DNA of 64,000 bases from Macrotis lagotis (GCF_037893015.1 NC_133658.1:147965160-148029159), one strand, 5' to 3'. Shown: positions 11,121-23,258, counted from the first letter of the stretch. The notes: a model not told the origin generated them from the sequence alone. Numbers and translations: made by a program.

Positions 11121-11707
11121 GAAGCTTAAAGCACAATATTACAAGTCATTATCACAATCCAAATAGCTAGACCTATGAATTGTAAAGAATCAGAAGCAGG
11201 AATGATATTGGAGACAGAAGCAAAGTAAAAAAAAAACAAAAAGACAGAAAACAAACAAAACCAAAATCACCCTAGAAATTAGGATCATAGATCTAGGAGG
11301 AATCTTTTGGAAAATTCTTTCTTTTAAAGTTGCAGGACAGTTAAATGATTTGTCCAAGATCACATAGGCAGTAAGTCACAGAAATAATATTTCAACTCAG
11401 AATTGAGATTTCAGAGCCAAGATCCTTGCCACTGTTCACAATGTAGTCTGAGAGGGTGAATAGAAGGAAACACGTTACCAGTTCCAGACTGACTGACATG
11501 GATGCTAGGATACAGACAAAGGGGTGGGTTAGATAATGTGCACAGATTAGTCACTCTCAAAGACATCAAGGATAAACACAACTGTTCTCCAGCCAATCCA
11601 TATGCCCAAACCCTTATTTGTTGGATGAACTCATACCTATACTACCTCCATTTATTTCCACAGAATTTATGGACCAATAAATGGATGATATCAAAAGTAC
11701 CAGTTAA

Positions 11708-13382
11708 TGGGCAAATATCAACTGCTCATGGACGGGTAGAGCTAATATAATAAAAATGACAATTTTACCAAAACTAAACTACCTGTTTAGTGCCCTACCA
11801 ATCAAAATTCCAAAAAAATTACTTTAATGAATTAGAAAAAATTGTAAGTAAATTCATATGGAAAAACAAAAAGTCAAAATTTTCAAGGAATTTAATGAAA
11901 AAAAGTGCAAAAGAAGGGGGCTTAGCCCTACCTGATCTAAAATTATATTACAAAACATCAGTTATCAAAACTGTTTGGTATTGGCTAAGAAATAGAGTCG
12001 TAGACCAGTGGAATAGACTAGGTGTAAAAGTAGGAAATGATTATAGTAATCTGCTGTTTGATAAACCCAGAGTCCAGTGATTGGGATAAAAGCTCTCTCT
12101 TTGATAAAAACTGCGGGAAAATTGGAAGTTAGTATGGAAGAAACTTAGATTAGACCAACACCTAACAACCTTTACCAAGATAAGATCCAAATGGTTACAG
12201 GATTTAGACATAAAAAAATACTATAAGCAAATTAGAAGATCAAGAACTAGTTTACCTGTCAGATCTATGGAAAGGGGAGCAGTTTATGACTAAGGAAGAG
12301 ATGGAGAACATCACCAAAAACAATCTAGATAATTTCAATTACATTAAATTAAAAAGCTTTTGCACAGATAAAACCACTGTAACTAAGATCAAAAGAAATG
12401 TAGTAAATTGGGAAACAATATTTACAACTAATGATTCTGACAAAGGACTCATTTCTAAAATATATAGAGAACTGAGTCATATTTTTTTTAAAAAAGCCAT
12501 TCCCCAATTGACAAATGGTCAAAAGATATGCAAAGGCAAGTTACAGATGAGGAGATCAAAGCAATCCATAGCCATATGAAAAATTACTCTAAATCATTAA
12601 TTATTAGAGAAATGCAAATCAAAGCTTCTCTGAGGCACCAACTCACACCTCTCAGACTGACTATTATGACCAGAAAGGATAATAATCATTGTTGAAAGGG
12701 TTGTGCGAAATCTGGGACACTATTACACTGTTGGTGGAGCTGTGAATTCATCCAACCTTTCTGGAGAGAAATTTGGAACTACGCCCAAAGGGCAACATAA
12801 ATGAGCATACCCTTTGATCCAGCAATACCACTACTGGGTCTATACCCTGAAGAGATGATGAAAAAGGCTAAAAACATCACGTGTACAAAAATATTCATAG
12901 CAGTCCTGTTAACCAGGAGGGATGGGAATTCAGGGAAGCCTGGAGGGATTTGCATGAACTGATGTTGAGTGAGATGAGCAGAACCAGAAAAACACTGTAC
13001 ACCCTATCAGCAACATGGGAGTGATGTTCAACCTTGATGGACTTGGTCGTTCCATCAGTGCAACAACCAGGGACGATTTTGGGCTGTCTGCAATGGAGAA
13101 TACCATCTGTATCCAGATAAAGAATTGTAGAGTTTGAACAAATTTCAAGGACTATTCCCTTTAATTTAGAAAAAAAATATCTTATTGTCTGATCTTGTTA
13201 TCTCTTATACTTTTTGTTTCTTCCCTAAGGATGTGATTTCTCTCTCATCACACTCAATTTGGATCAATGTACAACATGGAAACAAATTAAAGACTGACAG
13301 ATTGCTTTCCATGGGGGGGGAGGGAAGTAAGATTGGGAGAAAAATTGTAAAACTCAAAACTCAAATAAAATCTTTTTTAAAA
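11708..13382 (+). mobile_element. L1 LINE, 5'-truncated, with target duplications
   Basis: Carries the C-terminal part of L1 ORF2 ([33 protein letters not shown], then FCTDKTTVTKIKRNVVNWE) and the 3' UTR ending in AATAAAATCTTTTTT. The target duplication GTACCAGTTAA lies on both sides (11697-11707 and near 13388). ORF2 is broken by stops and frameshifts. Relative to the L1 at 33265 it lacks about 110 bp near 12912. Confidence 0.95.
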
Positions 13383-13605
13383 AAAAGGTACCAGTTAAGA
13401 TCAGGACTTGGTTAGGAAAAAGAGAAAGAGAAAGGGACACATCCATTTCTTTACTCCCTAATCAGACTACAATTTTGGATACTTCACTCTGCAAACTGAG
13501 GCTTTATGAGTGAAAGAGGCAAAAAAATAATAGTAAGAAAGGGAAAGGGGAGGAGTTAATGGAGTAGATAACTTCAGCAAGGAACAAGTGTAATATAATT
13601 TTAAA

Positions 13606-13850
13606 GAACAACTAGATGGTACATTGGATAGAGTGCTGACCTTGAAGGCAAAAAGACCTGAGTTCAAACACAGTCTCCCTCAGACATTTACTATCTGACC
13701 CTGAACAAATCCCTCTATCTCTATCTGTCTCAGTTTCCACAAGTGTAAAATTGGGATAATTGCACCTACTTTCTGGGATCAAATGAGGTAATATCAGATG
13801 AAATAAGGAAAGTACTTAGCACAGAACCTAATGAGCTCAGAAGACATTGC
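13606..13850 (+). repeat. CORE-SINE/MIR
   Basis: ACATTGGATAGAGTGCTGAC start, GAGTTCAAACACAG B box, then TGTCTCAGTTTCC and the AATGAGGTAATATCAGATGA-like core end. Confidence 0.8.
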
Positions 13851-14289
13851 TGAAAACAGTATTCACTGACATTCCAAAACAGAATCAGTATTGTCCAGTC
13901 TTTAAGTAGATTATGTACCTAAAATCTTAAGCAATTTACAGTAAAGTTGAAGCACAAGTTTATTTTTTTCCCTAAGAACATAGCATACAAGTGGACATGA
14001 ATGCAGGCACATGGAAAGTCACTCAATTAGCCTCCAATTGCTAGCTTGGACAGAGATTTTCCATAGTGTTATTTCTCTCTCTTTGCACAGCAAAGCTAAC
14101 ATTGCAATCACATTATAAAGGGCACTTAAAGTGTCATTAGAACAGAAGCCTAGATTCACCCTTGAGTCAACCTTAGAGAGTAAGAGAGGCTGGTGTCCTT
14201 GTTAGGGTGATTCACAATCCTCTTTCTTGTTCTCACAGCTCAATTGTCCTGCCATTCTGATTGTGGCAACATTCATGGCTTGAGAGAAC

Positions 14290-14545
14290 CATTCAGTTCA
14301 ACAGTAGTACCAGTTGTGTGACCGTGGGCAAGTCACTTAACCCTAGTTGCCTGGAATTCAGGATCATCTCTAATCGTCCTGATTCATATCTGGCCACTGG
14401 TCCCAGATGGCTCTAGAGAAGAAAGTGAGGCTGATGACTTAACTCAGCATCCCCCTCACTCAAATCCAAATTGTGTTCTTGTCATAGCATCATCTCCCTG
14501 ATATCATGGTCTTCTTTGACAACAAAGAGCAAACATCATTGGGAC
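14290..14545 (+). repeat. SINE with an RTE-type tail, 5'-truncated
   Basis: GTGTGACCGTGGGCAAGTCA, ATATCTGGCCACTGG, and the end CATAGCATCATCTCCCTGAT then GGTCTTCTTTGACAACAAAG. The same 3' module appears at 15990-16070 and 25540-25614. Confidence 0.8.
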
Positions 14546-14549
14546 AATA

Positions 14550-15410
14550 TGATTAAGATCTGCTCTAATGGAGCCCCAACTCTGAGACTGTCCCAGATTC
14601 ACTAATTGAACTCCTCCCTGCATTAGCCTTTATCTGATTCCTATTTTGGAATCCTTTATTCACTCAATGTTCATGCTGCATTTGTAATAAAAATAATTTG
14701 GTGAAAATTGGAAAGTAAATACTATAGATTCATGTTACTTTTTTCTTATCTTCCCTCTAATATCATCTTTTGAACAAGGATTAGGGAAGCACATGTATGT
14801 CTCTAACAATTAGAAATTTGTGGGCACAGTTTATATAATCTGCAAGGTGCTTACATGTCACTATGGGTTGTGATTTATAGGGAGAAAATAAAGGTAAAGA
14901 ATGGTATGCAACATGCCATTGGCTGTGGGGTTCCTTATATTGGGTGTATAAATTGGTCATGCTTAGCTACAAAATGCCTACTTAAAGAAACTAAAAAAGA
15001 AATGACACATTTCATGACCTTAAGGATACTTGTCATTTACTCTCTGCTTCGTTGAAGGATAAGGGAAAATGACTCCTATCTTTTCTATCACTTTCCCTCC
15101 TCCCCCTTCTCCTTCTTGGCTGTTTCCCCCAGGAGAAAAAGTGAAGGACACTATGGAGCTATTTCATTTTCCTCACTAGCATTAGCTCCATTGAATCTCT
15201 ATGAAGTTCAAAAGTGTTCCCAGGTTAAGATCCTTGCCAAAAGTTATTTATTATACTTAATAATTAAATGGCGATTTTTAATAAATGACTAGCTTCTGGG
15301 AAAATGCTAAGGACAGCAAAGCATTTTCACTAGAACTAGATTTAACTCATGCTGTTCTTTAAGGGAGCAATGTAGTCTAAAATAATTTACATTTTCATTT
15401 CAAAATTAAG
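14550..15410. other. Unassigned intergenic sequence
   Basis: Mixed AT-rich DNA with one 66-residue frame (14855-15055) lacking family motifs. Nothing else is seen. Confidence 0.4.
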
Positions 15411-15419
15411 AAATAAGAA

Positions 15420-15545
15420 AGGAACACAACAAATATTTATTAAGCACCGACTATTTGCAGAGCACTGTTGGTAGATGCTGAAAAAGTTTATACAAGATAT
15501 ACTTCCTGATCTCTGAAATCTCACTTTAAACAATATATAAAACAC
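15420..15545 (+). repeat. Old interspersed repeat (TTTATTAAGCACC family)
   Basis: ACAAATATTTATTAAGCACC and the following AGAGCACTGTTGGTAGATGC match the start of the repeat family at 26600, 31725 and 54605. Confidence 0.55.
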
Positions 15546-15984
15546 AAATCCATTATTCCATAAAGAGGGAAACATTTTTGTTTTTGACAGGGCTGCAGAA
15601 CAAAAAATGTGAGAGGGTCCCCTTACTCTGCCTTTTCAGTATTGGTTAAATATAATTTCCAAGGTGATATAACTGGATTGAGGTGGAGGTTAGAGGTTTT
15701 ATGAGAGTTGAAAGGCAAAACTGAGTTCAAGGAATAATTTTCTGGGACAGAAATAAAACACTTAAAAACAAAGGGTTAATCCAAAATAGACCAAATTTGA
15801 TCTCCAGATAGTTACTGTTGATGCTAACCCTGTTTACTTTTTACACTTATTTCAGAATTTTGATGGCTCCATGATCTCAGTGATTTAAGTCCCCCCCCAT
15901 ACTGATGAATATTGCAGACTATCCATCCTTTCTCATCCTTTGCAATTCTTATCCATGTCTTTCCAAAGAGCATCCTTAAATCCA

Positions 15985-16072
15985 TGTCTTAAATTCACTT
16001 GCAAGTCATAGCATCACCTCCTTGATGTCATGATCCTCTGAGAACAAAGGACAAATAGCAATAGCAACAACT
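15985..16072 (+). repeat. RTE-type SINE tail fragment
   Basis: CATAGCATCACCTCCTTGATG followed by TCATGATCCTCTGAGAAC and an AGCAATAGCAAC tail equals the 3' module of the SINE at 14290. Confidence 0.75.
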
Positions 16073-16311
16073 TTTGGATATATCACAAACACTAAATTAG
16101 CAACTAGTTTGACCATCTCTCCTTCACTTTTGCTATATGAAAGGGTCATCTCCTTTCATGATAATGTCACTGATAATGTCTTTTTTGCCACTTTGTGAGT
16201 CCAAGTTATTTTCAGATTATGTTGCAGTCTTCTTAAACAAATGCAGGAAAAATACTTGCAACAATTATGGCTCTTTTTGACTTTTAAATGATGGCCTTAT
16301 ACCTTCGCTTC

Positions 16312-16535
16312 AGGAAAGCTAAGTGTCACAGTGGATAGGATACTGGGTCTGGAGTCAAGAAGACTCATCTTCCTGAGTTCAAATCCAGCCTCAGACCCTG
16401 TTTAAATCATTTAACCCTGTTTGCCTCAGTTCTCTCGTATATAAAATGAGCTTGAGAAGGAAATGAAAGACCACTCCAATATCCTTGTCAAGAAAACTCC
16501 AAATAGAGTCATGATGAGTGAGATATGAGTGAACA
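16312..16535 (+). repeat. Marsupial SINE (MAR/WSINE-type)
   Basis: CACAGTGGATAGGATACTGG, GAGTTCAAATCCAGCCTCAG, AAATGAGCTTGAGAAGGAAA and CAAATAGAGTCATGATGAG follow the long marsupial SINE consensus to its end. Confidence 0.85.
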
Positions 16536-16639
16536 AAAACATTGCTTTATTAGGGGTTCCAAAATGAGAACTCTAAGTGGATCAAAAGAATGACATAGAA
16601 CTTAGAAATATTTTTAAATTTTTATTTTTGTTTTTTCCT

Positions 16640-16940
16640 TCTTCCAAAGACTTGAATTTAAACCATAAGAGAATTTGGATGAAGAAACTGAGACCCAGAG
16701 AAGTTAGATGACTTGCCTAATGTCTCACAAATTGGCAGAAAATAATAAAATCTGGATTTGAACCCATTTCTTCCTGCCTGCTACATTTTTTTAGGTTTTT
16801 GCAAGGCAAATGGGGTTAACAGCTAGGTAATTATTAAGTGTCTGAGACCAGATTTGAACCCAGATACTCCTGACTCCAGGGCTGGTGCTTTATCCACTAT
16901 GCCACTTAGCCTCCCCCCTGCTACATTCTTTTTTGGACTT
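16640..16940 (-). repeat. MIR/CORE-SINE split by a SINE
   Basis: GAAGAAACTGAGACCCAGAG and CTGGATTTGAACCCATTTC are a reversed MIR. The SINE at 16788-16916 sits in it. Confidence 0.75.
16788..16916 (-). repeat. tRNA-derived marsupial SINE with an internal deletion
   Basis: Reverse consensus. The segment between GGGGTTAA and CAGCTAGGTAATT lacks about 24 bp. Target duplication CCTGCTACATT at 16777 and 16917. Confidence 0.93.
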
Positions 16941-17139
16941 CTTTAACTTCTCCACCACAGCCTCAGGATCACCATCATTGGGAAATCTCATCACCTACAA
17001 GATCAAATCAGCCTTGGTACTACTATCTCATCAGTACTACCTGTCCCTCTGATCTTAAAGAACCCCAATGAACTCCAAAACTACCATTTAAGGAAGGGAC
17101 CCAAGAAACTCATTTCCTCATTTCTGCACCATTTGTCTT

Positions 17140-17320
17140 TTTTTTTTACTTCTCCATCATGTTCCTCTTGGTATCTTCCCATTCTCCAGACCCTTCTTCC
17201 CCATTTTAGCTTTTATTTGTGAACTGTCTTCATTAGATTTTAATCTTCTTGATGGCAGAAATTATTCTTTTTTTTTCATATATGTATCACCAGAACATAA
17301 CACCATACTTGTATTCTCTG
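17140..17320 (+). repeat. L2-type LINE 3' end
   Basis: TTGTGAACTGTCTTCATTAG, CTTCTTGATGGCAGAAATTA and ATATGTATCACCAGAACATA follow the L2 3' UTR order. Confidence 0.6.
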
Positions 17321-17399
17321 ACTCCTAAGCTTAAACCACTACACCCCATTTCTTGTGTTAATTAAAACAAATAACTATATGTAGTTTTTATTTCATATT

Positions 17400-17830
17400 A
17401 AGAAAGGACATTCATGTTTTTCCCTCAATTCTAATTCCTCTTTCACAACATGACTAACATGTAAATGTTAAACATGATTATACATGTACAACTTTTAAAA
17501 AAATTTTTTGTTATGTTGTTTTTCTGTGTTTTTTGGTAAGGCAATGGGGTTAAATGACTTGCCCATGGTCACACAGCTAGATAATTACTTAAGTGTCTGA
17601 GGTCAAATTTGAACTCAGGTCCTCCTGACTCCAGGACTGGTGCTCTATTCACTGTGCCATATAGCTTCCTCCATGTATGACTTTTACCAAGTTGTTTACT
17701 GCCATGGGTGGGGGGGGGGGGAAGGTAGGGAAGAGCAAGTGGTAGAAAAGTGTGGAACTTACAAACTTTGCAAATGTGTTGAAAACTACATTTGCATGTA
17801 ATTGAAAAAATAAAAGAAAACAATAAAAAT
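17400..17830 (+). repeat. L1 3' end split by a SINE
   Basis: CAACATGACTAACATGTAAA, a G-run at 17710-17721, then TGTAATTGAAAAAATAAAAG. The SINE at 17531-17672 interrupts it between TGTACAACTTTT and TGTATGACTTTT. Confidence 0.75.
17531..17672 (-). repeat. tRNA-derived marsupial SINE, older copy
   Basis: Reverse consensus, from GGCAATGGGGTTAAATGAC to GTGCCATATAGCTTCC. The likely target duplication is TGTACAACTTTT / TGTATGACTTTT. Confidence 0.88.
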
Positions 17831-17999
17831 TTTCTAAATAATAAGAAAGTACAAGTTTGAACAAAATTGTGATGCTCAACTATAAATGACAACTCTTCTC
17901 AGCAACACAATGATCCAAGACAAGTACAAAAATTTCACAAAGAAAAATTCTGTCTATATCGAGATTAAAAAAAAACTGATTGGCTTGGAATACAGATTA

Positions 18000-18255
18000 A
18001 AACATACTTTTAAAATTTTATTCTTTTTCTTGTTTTCCCCTTTTGATCTATTTCTTCTTTCATAATTGTGAGTAATATGGAAATACATTTTACATGACAG
18101 AACATGCATAACCTATTTCAAATTGTCTACCATTTCAGGAACAGGGAAGTAAAAGGAGGGAAAGGTAGAAAAACTGGAACTCAAAATCTTGTAAAAATGA
18201 ATGCCAAAAATGGCTTGACATATAATTGGGAAAAATAAAATACAATTTTCAAAAA
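18000..18255 (+). repeat. L1 3' end
   Basis: TGACAGAACATGCATAACC, CAAATTGTCTACC, GGAACTCAAAATCTTGTAAA and AATTGGGAAAAATAAAATAC form a typical marsupial L1 3' UTR. Confidence 0.8.
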
Positions 18256-18444
18256 GAAACTATATGTTTGCTTGATTTTTCAAAATTAGAATAAATTCCC
18301 ACAAAGAGGTCTATAAGGCACATGACCACTGCTGTTGAGGAATTTTTAAAGAATAATTCATTTTACTCCCTTGGGCAAATTTTTTCTTGAAATGTCAGAG
18401 TTGACTATTTGTGCTTGTTGGTTAGTTTAAAAATGAACCAAAAA

Positions 18445-18590
18445 GGGGCAGCTAGGTGGCGTAGTGGATAAAGCACCGGCCCTGGAGTCAGGAGTACCTG
18501 GGTTCAAATCTGGTCTCAGACACTTAATAATTACCTAGCTGTGTGGCATTGGGCAAGCCACTTAACCCCATTTGCCTTGCAAAAACCTAA
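18445..18590 (+). repeat. tRNA-derived marsupial SINE, young-looking
   Basis: Near-consensus with target duplication AAAATGAACCAAAAA at 18430-18444 and after the tail. Confidence 0.95.
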
Positions 18591-18639
18591 AAAAATGAAC
18601 CAAAAAGAAAAGAGGGAGTAAAGAGGCATATTGGAACCT

Positions 18640-19360
18640 CTTCATCAGTCCTCACCTATGTCCCTCTTGCCTTTCTATGGACCTGGTGCAAGAGTCAATG
18701 CAGGCAGTCCACCCCTCACCTCAATACAGACCTTTGGACATTAGAAGTAAATCTTGCCAGGACTAATGAAACATAGCATGCAGCCACCTAGGTTAACAGT
18801 CGCTGCCAGTAACATTCAGAGCCACTGATGGTCCTTAGGGACCACCAGAGCAGAATGCTAAAAGCAAAAGACCTATCAAAATCAGAAACAGTAATAAGAA
18901 AACAATGGGCCTCTCATTTGAGTAAAAATTCAGGGTCCTGAAAAACCAATTCATTAAAGTACCAGGGCTAACTCCTTGGATGTCAAAGGAAAACAAAGGT
19001 AAAACTGTGGAAGGTATACAGTACTTTGACTCCCAAGAAACATAGCTTCCTCACTTTCTCACTGGGCAAGTCTCCATCCCTTAGGCTCTGCTCTGAAGCC
19101 ATTTCCTGGAGTTATTCTAAGAACTGTGACTTTTCACAGATAAAGTTCTGGGGATAAGGTGAAACTCTCAGGCCCTAAGAGAGAACAAACTGTGAGTGAC
19201 AACAGTTCAGTGAAGATATCTTTCTGCTGTGCTTTTAGCACCCACTTTCAAGAGACAACCCAATGGGTTGGAGAAACCAAAGAGGAAGATCTATGATTGA
19301 TAAGATATAGTCTCTCTCTTTAAAAATGGATTTGGGAGAATCAGCCTTGTGGGGTTGCTT
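18640..19360. other. Unassigned intergenic sequence
   Basis: Less AT-rich than its surroundings, with no recognised repeat or coding motif. It could be an old solo repeat or conserved non-coding DNA; the sequence alone does not decide. Confidence 0.35.
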
Positions 19361-19363
19361 ACA

Positions 19364-19364
<1 letters not shown>

Positions 19365-19413
<49 letters not shown>
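19365..19413. repeat. (TG)n microsatellite
   Basis: About 24 uninterrupted TG units. Confidence 0.98.
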
Positions 19414-19418
<5 letters not shown>

Positions 19419-20310
19419 GTATTGCTGTGGAAATTTAAAACAATGCTATTTGATGTTTTTTGGTGGGGGGGAGTAAATGTTGTAAATAAGTAACTGGACC
19501 TCCAGGTAGGAGGAGATAAAGCATTGCTCCTAAATAGCCACATGACTTTGAACAAGCAGTTCAATCTCTCTTTTGGATTCAGTATCCTTGCTTGTAAAAT
19601 AAGAGGGGGTTTTCTAGCCCTAAAATTATACTGATGTGATCTGGTGAACAAGGAAGGCAATGCTCAATTGCCTATGAGATATAAAAGAAGTGAATAAAAA
19701 CTTTTATGAAAAGTATTATATGGAAATGCTGGGAATGTTTTAAAATCTCTTATAAATGAGGTCCTCAGATGACAGTACTCTGAAACTTACATCTACTATA
19801 CCCAAGCTCAAATAGTGTTCAAATGATATACTTTGAATGAGAAATAAAAAAGTACCAAATCATCGAAAATGTTGACATACAAATAGCCATGGAAGACTTG
19901 CTATATATTTAACCTGGAACCTCAGTTTTCTTCCTTACCTCCTGAATAAAATCTTCATTAATTCCTTTCCCAGTTTCCCAGTTACAGCTTCCAGAACTGT
20001 TCCTCATCTCCACAAGAAATACACAATTCAACTCATTTCAACAAACATTTTTTTAAAATGGTTACTAGGTGCAGAAAACCGTATTGTATCCATGCTCCCC
20101 CTCCACTGGGATTTTAGACAAATAACTTTTGGATCTTCTGTTTCTATAATGGACCCAAGGAAGTTTATTTGCAATTCAGAGATAGCTCCTGACCAGCAGT
20201 TTCTATATTAAACATAATCTTGTCAAGGCAGGGTGTTCACCTTTGGTCACCTCCCCACTATACACTAACCACTGTTCTGAACATAGGCTTCTACATTCAA
20301 AACACTTCTG
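19414..20310. other. Unassigned intergenic sequence
   Basis: It includes weak MIR-like phrases near 19540-19660. A 141-residue minus frame (19235-19660) runs through the TG repeat as poly-Thr/His and is not a gene. Confidence 0.4.
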
Positions 20311-20314
20311 AAGC

Positions 20315-20400
20315 CAGTTTAGTGGAAAGAGCACTAGGCTTGGGGTCAGCCCATACACATTCTAGTCCCCATGTAACCCCAGTTCCTTCTCCTTCTCTAA
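20315..20400 (+). repeat. MIR head fragment
   Basis: TTTAGTGGAAAGAGCACTAG followed by CTTGGGGTCAGCC is the MIR 5' part. Confidence 0.5.
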
Positions 20401-20619
20401 TTTTATTTACACTGTAAGTTTTGCAATTTGCAAAATGTAGAATTCAATCCTTGCCCAGAGTAGATGGAGAGATTTAGTTAGGCCAATGGAGAAATTAGAA
20501 AATGAGAATGAGGAAAAGATGATGATCATGATGATGATGATCCAGAACTGATTAGGAGAATGAAAAAAGGGAAGGTGAATGTGAAAACAGGAAAAGAATA
20601 TATGCAAATATCCTTGGTA

Positions 20620-20755
20620 TCCTGCTCTTCAGGTAATTCTCAGTTCACTTATTGCTGAAGCCTAAGTATAGCCTTGTTGGTATCACCTTTTAGAATTTTA
20701 AATCACTTGGTTGGAATTTCACTAGCCTTATTTTTATCAATTCTTCCTAAGGTCA
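20620..20755 (-). repeat. BovB-like fragment, minus-strand copy
   Basis: Its reverse complement matches 21232-21292 and then 21417-21474 at about 94%, lacking the 125 bp between. It is the inverted partner of the BovB copy at 21232. Confidence 0.85.
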
Positions 20756-20861
20756 ATTTGACATCTAGGATGTCCAGCTTTAGATCAGAACTAGACCATC
20801 TTGATTATCAATAATGTTAAGATTTTTTTGTATCTTATCTTATGTTTTGTGTATTCTTACC

Positions 20862-21228
20862 ACTTCTTTTTTTTATTTAGATATTTTAAATTTATTTTTT
20901 CTAACTACATGTAATGGTAGTTTTCAACAATCTTTTTTTTTGCAAAGGTTTGATTTTGCATTTTTCTGCCTCCCTCCCCTCCCTCCCTCCCCCTGACAGA
21001 AAGCAATCTAATATAAGTAATACACATATAACCATGCTAAACAAAGATCTATATTAATCGTATTGTGAAAGAAAAAAATCAAATCAAAATGTAAGAACAA
21101 AACACTGGGGGGGAGACATAATGCAAAAGATAACTTTTAAAAATTGAAGAAAGTAAGCTTTGGTCACTTAAATTCCATATTCCTTCTCTAAATATGATTG
21201 ATATTTTCTATCATGTCTTTTAAAAGTT
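20862..21228 (-). repeat. L1 3' end between the BovB copies
   Basis: Plus-strand TTTTTTCTAACTACATGTAA, GTTTTCAACAATC, TCCCTCCCTCCCCCTGACAG, AAAGCAATCTAATATAAG: a reversed L1 3' UTR. Confidence 0.8.
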
Positions 21229-21231
21229 TCC

Positions 21232-22510
21232 TTGATAAAAATAAGGCTAGTGAAATTCCAGCTGAGTGATTTAAAATTCTAAAAGGTGATACTTCTGCAC
21301 TAGATATTCTATCAGATTTCAAAAACTGAACAATGGCCACTAGATTGAAAAGATCAGTTTATGTTCAAATACTAAAGAATTTTCAAATTACCAAATAGCT
21401 CCTCTCATTTCAAACACCAACAAGGCTATGCTTAGACTTCAGCAATAAGTGAACTGAGAATTTCCTGGAGAGCAGGCTGCTTTTCAAAGGGGCAGAGGAA
21501 CTAGAGGCCAAATTGTCAATATTCCCTAGATTATGGAGAAAGCAAAGGAGTTCCAGGAAAGAAAAAGCATCTACTTCTAGATTCACTATTCTCAGCCTTT
21601 GACTGTAAGGATAACAACAAATTAAGTGATCTTACTTCCTGAAGAATCTCTATTTGGGGCAAGGAAAAAAAGAACAGAATACAGAGCAACTGTGGTTCAA
21701 GACGGGCAAAGAATTACAAGGTCAGGATTAAGTTTGCTGGTAGAAATATTAACAATCTCAGATATGCAAAACATACCACTCTGTTTGCAAAACTAAGAAG
21801 CCTCCTGATAAAGGTGAAAGAGGAGATTATAAACACCACATTAAATATAAAAAAATCTAACTAAGATTCTGGTAATTGTTGCCATCACTTTCTGGCAAAG
21901 AGAGGGAGGGAGAAAAAATAGAAGTAGTAACAAATTTTATATTCCTGGACTCAAAAGTCACTACAGACAGTGAATGAAGTCATAAAATTAAAAGACACTT
22001 ACTCTTTAGAAGGAAAGTTATAGCAAATCTGATCAACAGACTAAAAGGTACATCCAGTATATATTCCCAACAAAAGTCCTTATAGTCAAAGCTAAAATTT
22101 TTCCAGTAGCAATGTATGACTTAGAGAGTTGAACTATAAATAAAACTGAGTACCACAGAATTGAGACTTTCCAATTACTGTGTTGAACCAGACCTTTGAG
22201 AGCCCCTTGAATAGCAAGGAGGTTAAATCAGTTAAATTAATTCAAACTATTTAATGGAAGGTCAAATATTGAAGCTGAAACTTAAATTCTTTGGCCATAA
22301 TGAGAAAACAAATTCACTGGAAAACATAAAGTTTAGGATGTTTTGTTTGGAATATTTGTGAAAGACTTAAAGCAAAAGGAGAAGAAGATGGCAGAGGATG
22401 AGATGAATAGATAGTGTCATTGAAACCATGAACATGAACTTGGACAATTTTCCAGAGATAGCAGGTTCATGAAGAGTCAGAAATGATGGAATTACTGAAC
22501 AGCCAGCATT
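21232..22510 (+). mobile_element. BovB (RTE clade) LINE, 5'-truncated
   Basis: Follows the BovB reverse transcriptase region in order: GTGAAATTCCAGCTGAG, GGGGCAGAGGAACTAGAGG, CAGCCTTTGACTGTAAGGAT, AATATTAACAATCTCAGATATGC, TTTTCCAGTAGCAATGTATG, and near the end GATGGCAGAGGATGAGATG then AAGAGTCAGAAATGATGG. It is riddled with stops. BovB is known from ruminants, squamates, marsupials and monotremes and is a classic case of horizontal transfer. Confidence 0.88.
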
Positions 22511-22514
22511 CTGA

Positions 22515-23200
22515 TGGGATCTAATGATCCATCAGTAGGACTATAAATCTTAGGGTCTCCCAGACTCCCAGAAGTTACTTTTAGAACCCTGAGAAAAGTA
22601 ATAACCAATTACCCTCTACAAAACTAACTCACTAGAACATTGAGATTTGAAAAAGTAGGACCTGGAAAGACTGTTAAATTACTCATTAAATATATTGGCT
22701 AATACGAGTTATAACTCACATATGTAGGTCATTTATTTTCAAAGAATTAGAATAAAACAAAATATAGAAAGACATAATATACTCAATAATCCCCTCCTTT
22801 TATGATTCAGAACCTGATTGACTTTGCAATAACATGAACCAGTCTTTACATAGCAGTCTTTTTTGTTCTGTTGCTTTGTAGAGGTTCATATTAGAGAAAG
22901 TGTTGAGATAATTTACTATAGAATACAAGGTAAAGTGGCATGTATCACATGTAAGTAAGTGTGGGGTAGCCTCATAGCAAGAATTGAGGAAATTCAAAGG
23001 AAGAGAAAGATCACTTATGGAAGAAGAGTTAGTAGGTGAAGACTTGTGGCAAATTCTGAGCCTGGAATAAGTAAAGTCCCTGGGATAGCCCTTCCTGTTG
23101 TGCATAAAGTTTTCTTAATGCATGCATCTGATTAGACAAGACAATAAATGTCTTTATTAGAGATTTTCCATAATGTTATTTGGCCAAGCTTCTGAGAATA
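22515..23200. other. Unassigned intergenic sequence
   Basis: AT-rich, with a 101-residue minus frame at 22800-23105 showing no family features. No repeat is recognised. Confidence 0.4.
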
Positions 23201-23204
<4 letters not shown>

Positions 23205-23252
<48 letters not shown>

Positions 23253-23258
23253 TATATA
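23205..23258. repeat. (TA)n microsatellite
   Basis: About 26 TA units with one CA interruption. Confidence 0.97.

Noticed and set aside
18640-19360. Possible solo LTR
   Set aside because: Base composition differs from the surroundings, but I found no clear ends, target duplication or poly-A signal arrangement.
19235-19660. 141-residue minus-strand frame
   Set aside because: It passes through a TG microsatellite (Thr-His repeat) and has no family features.
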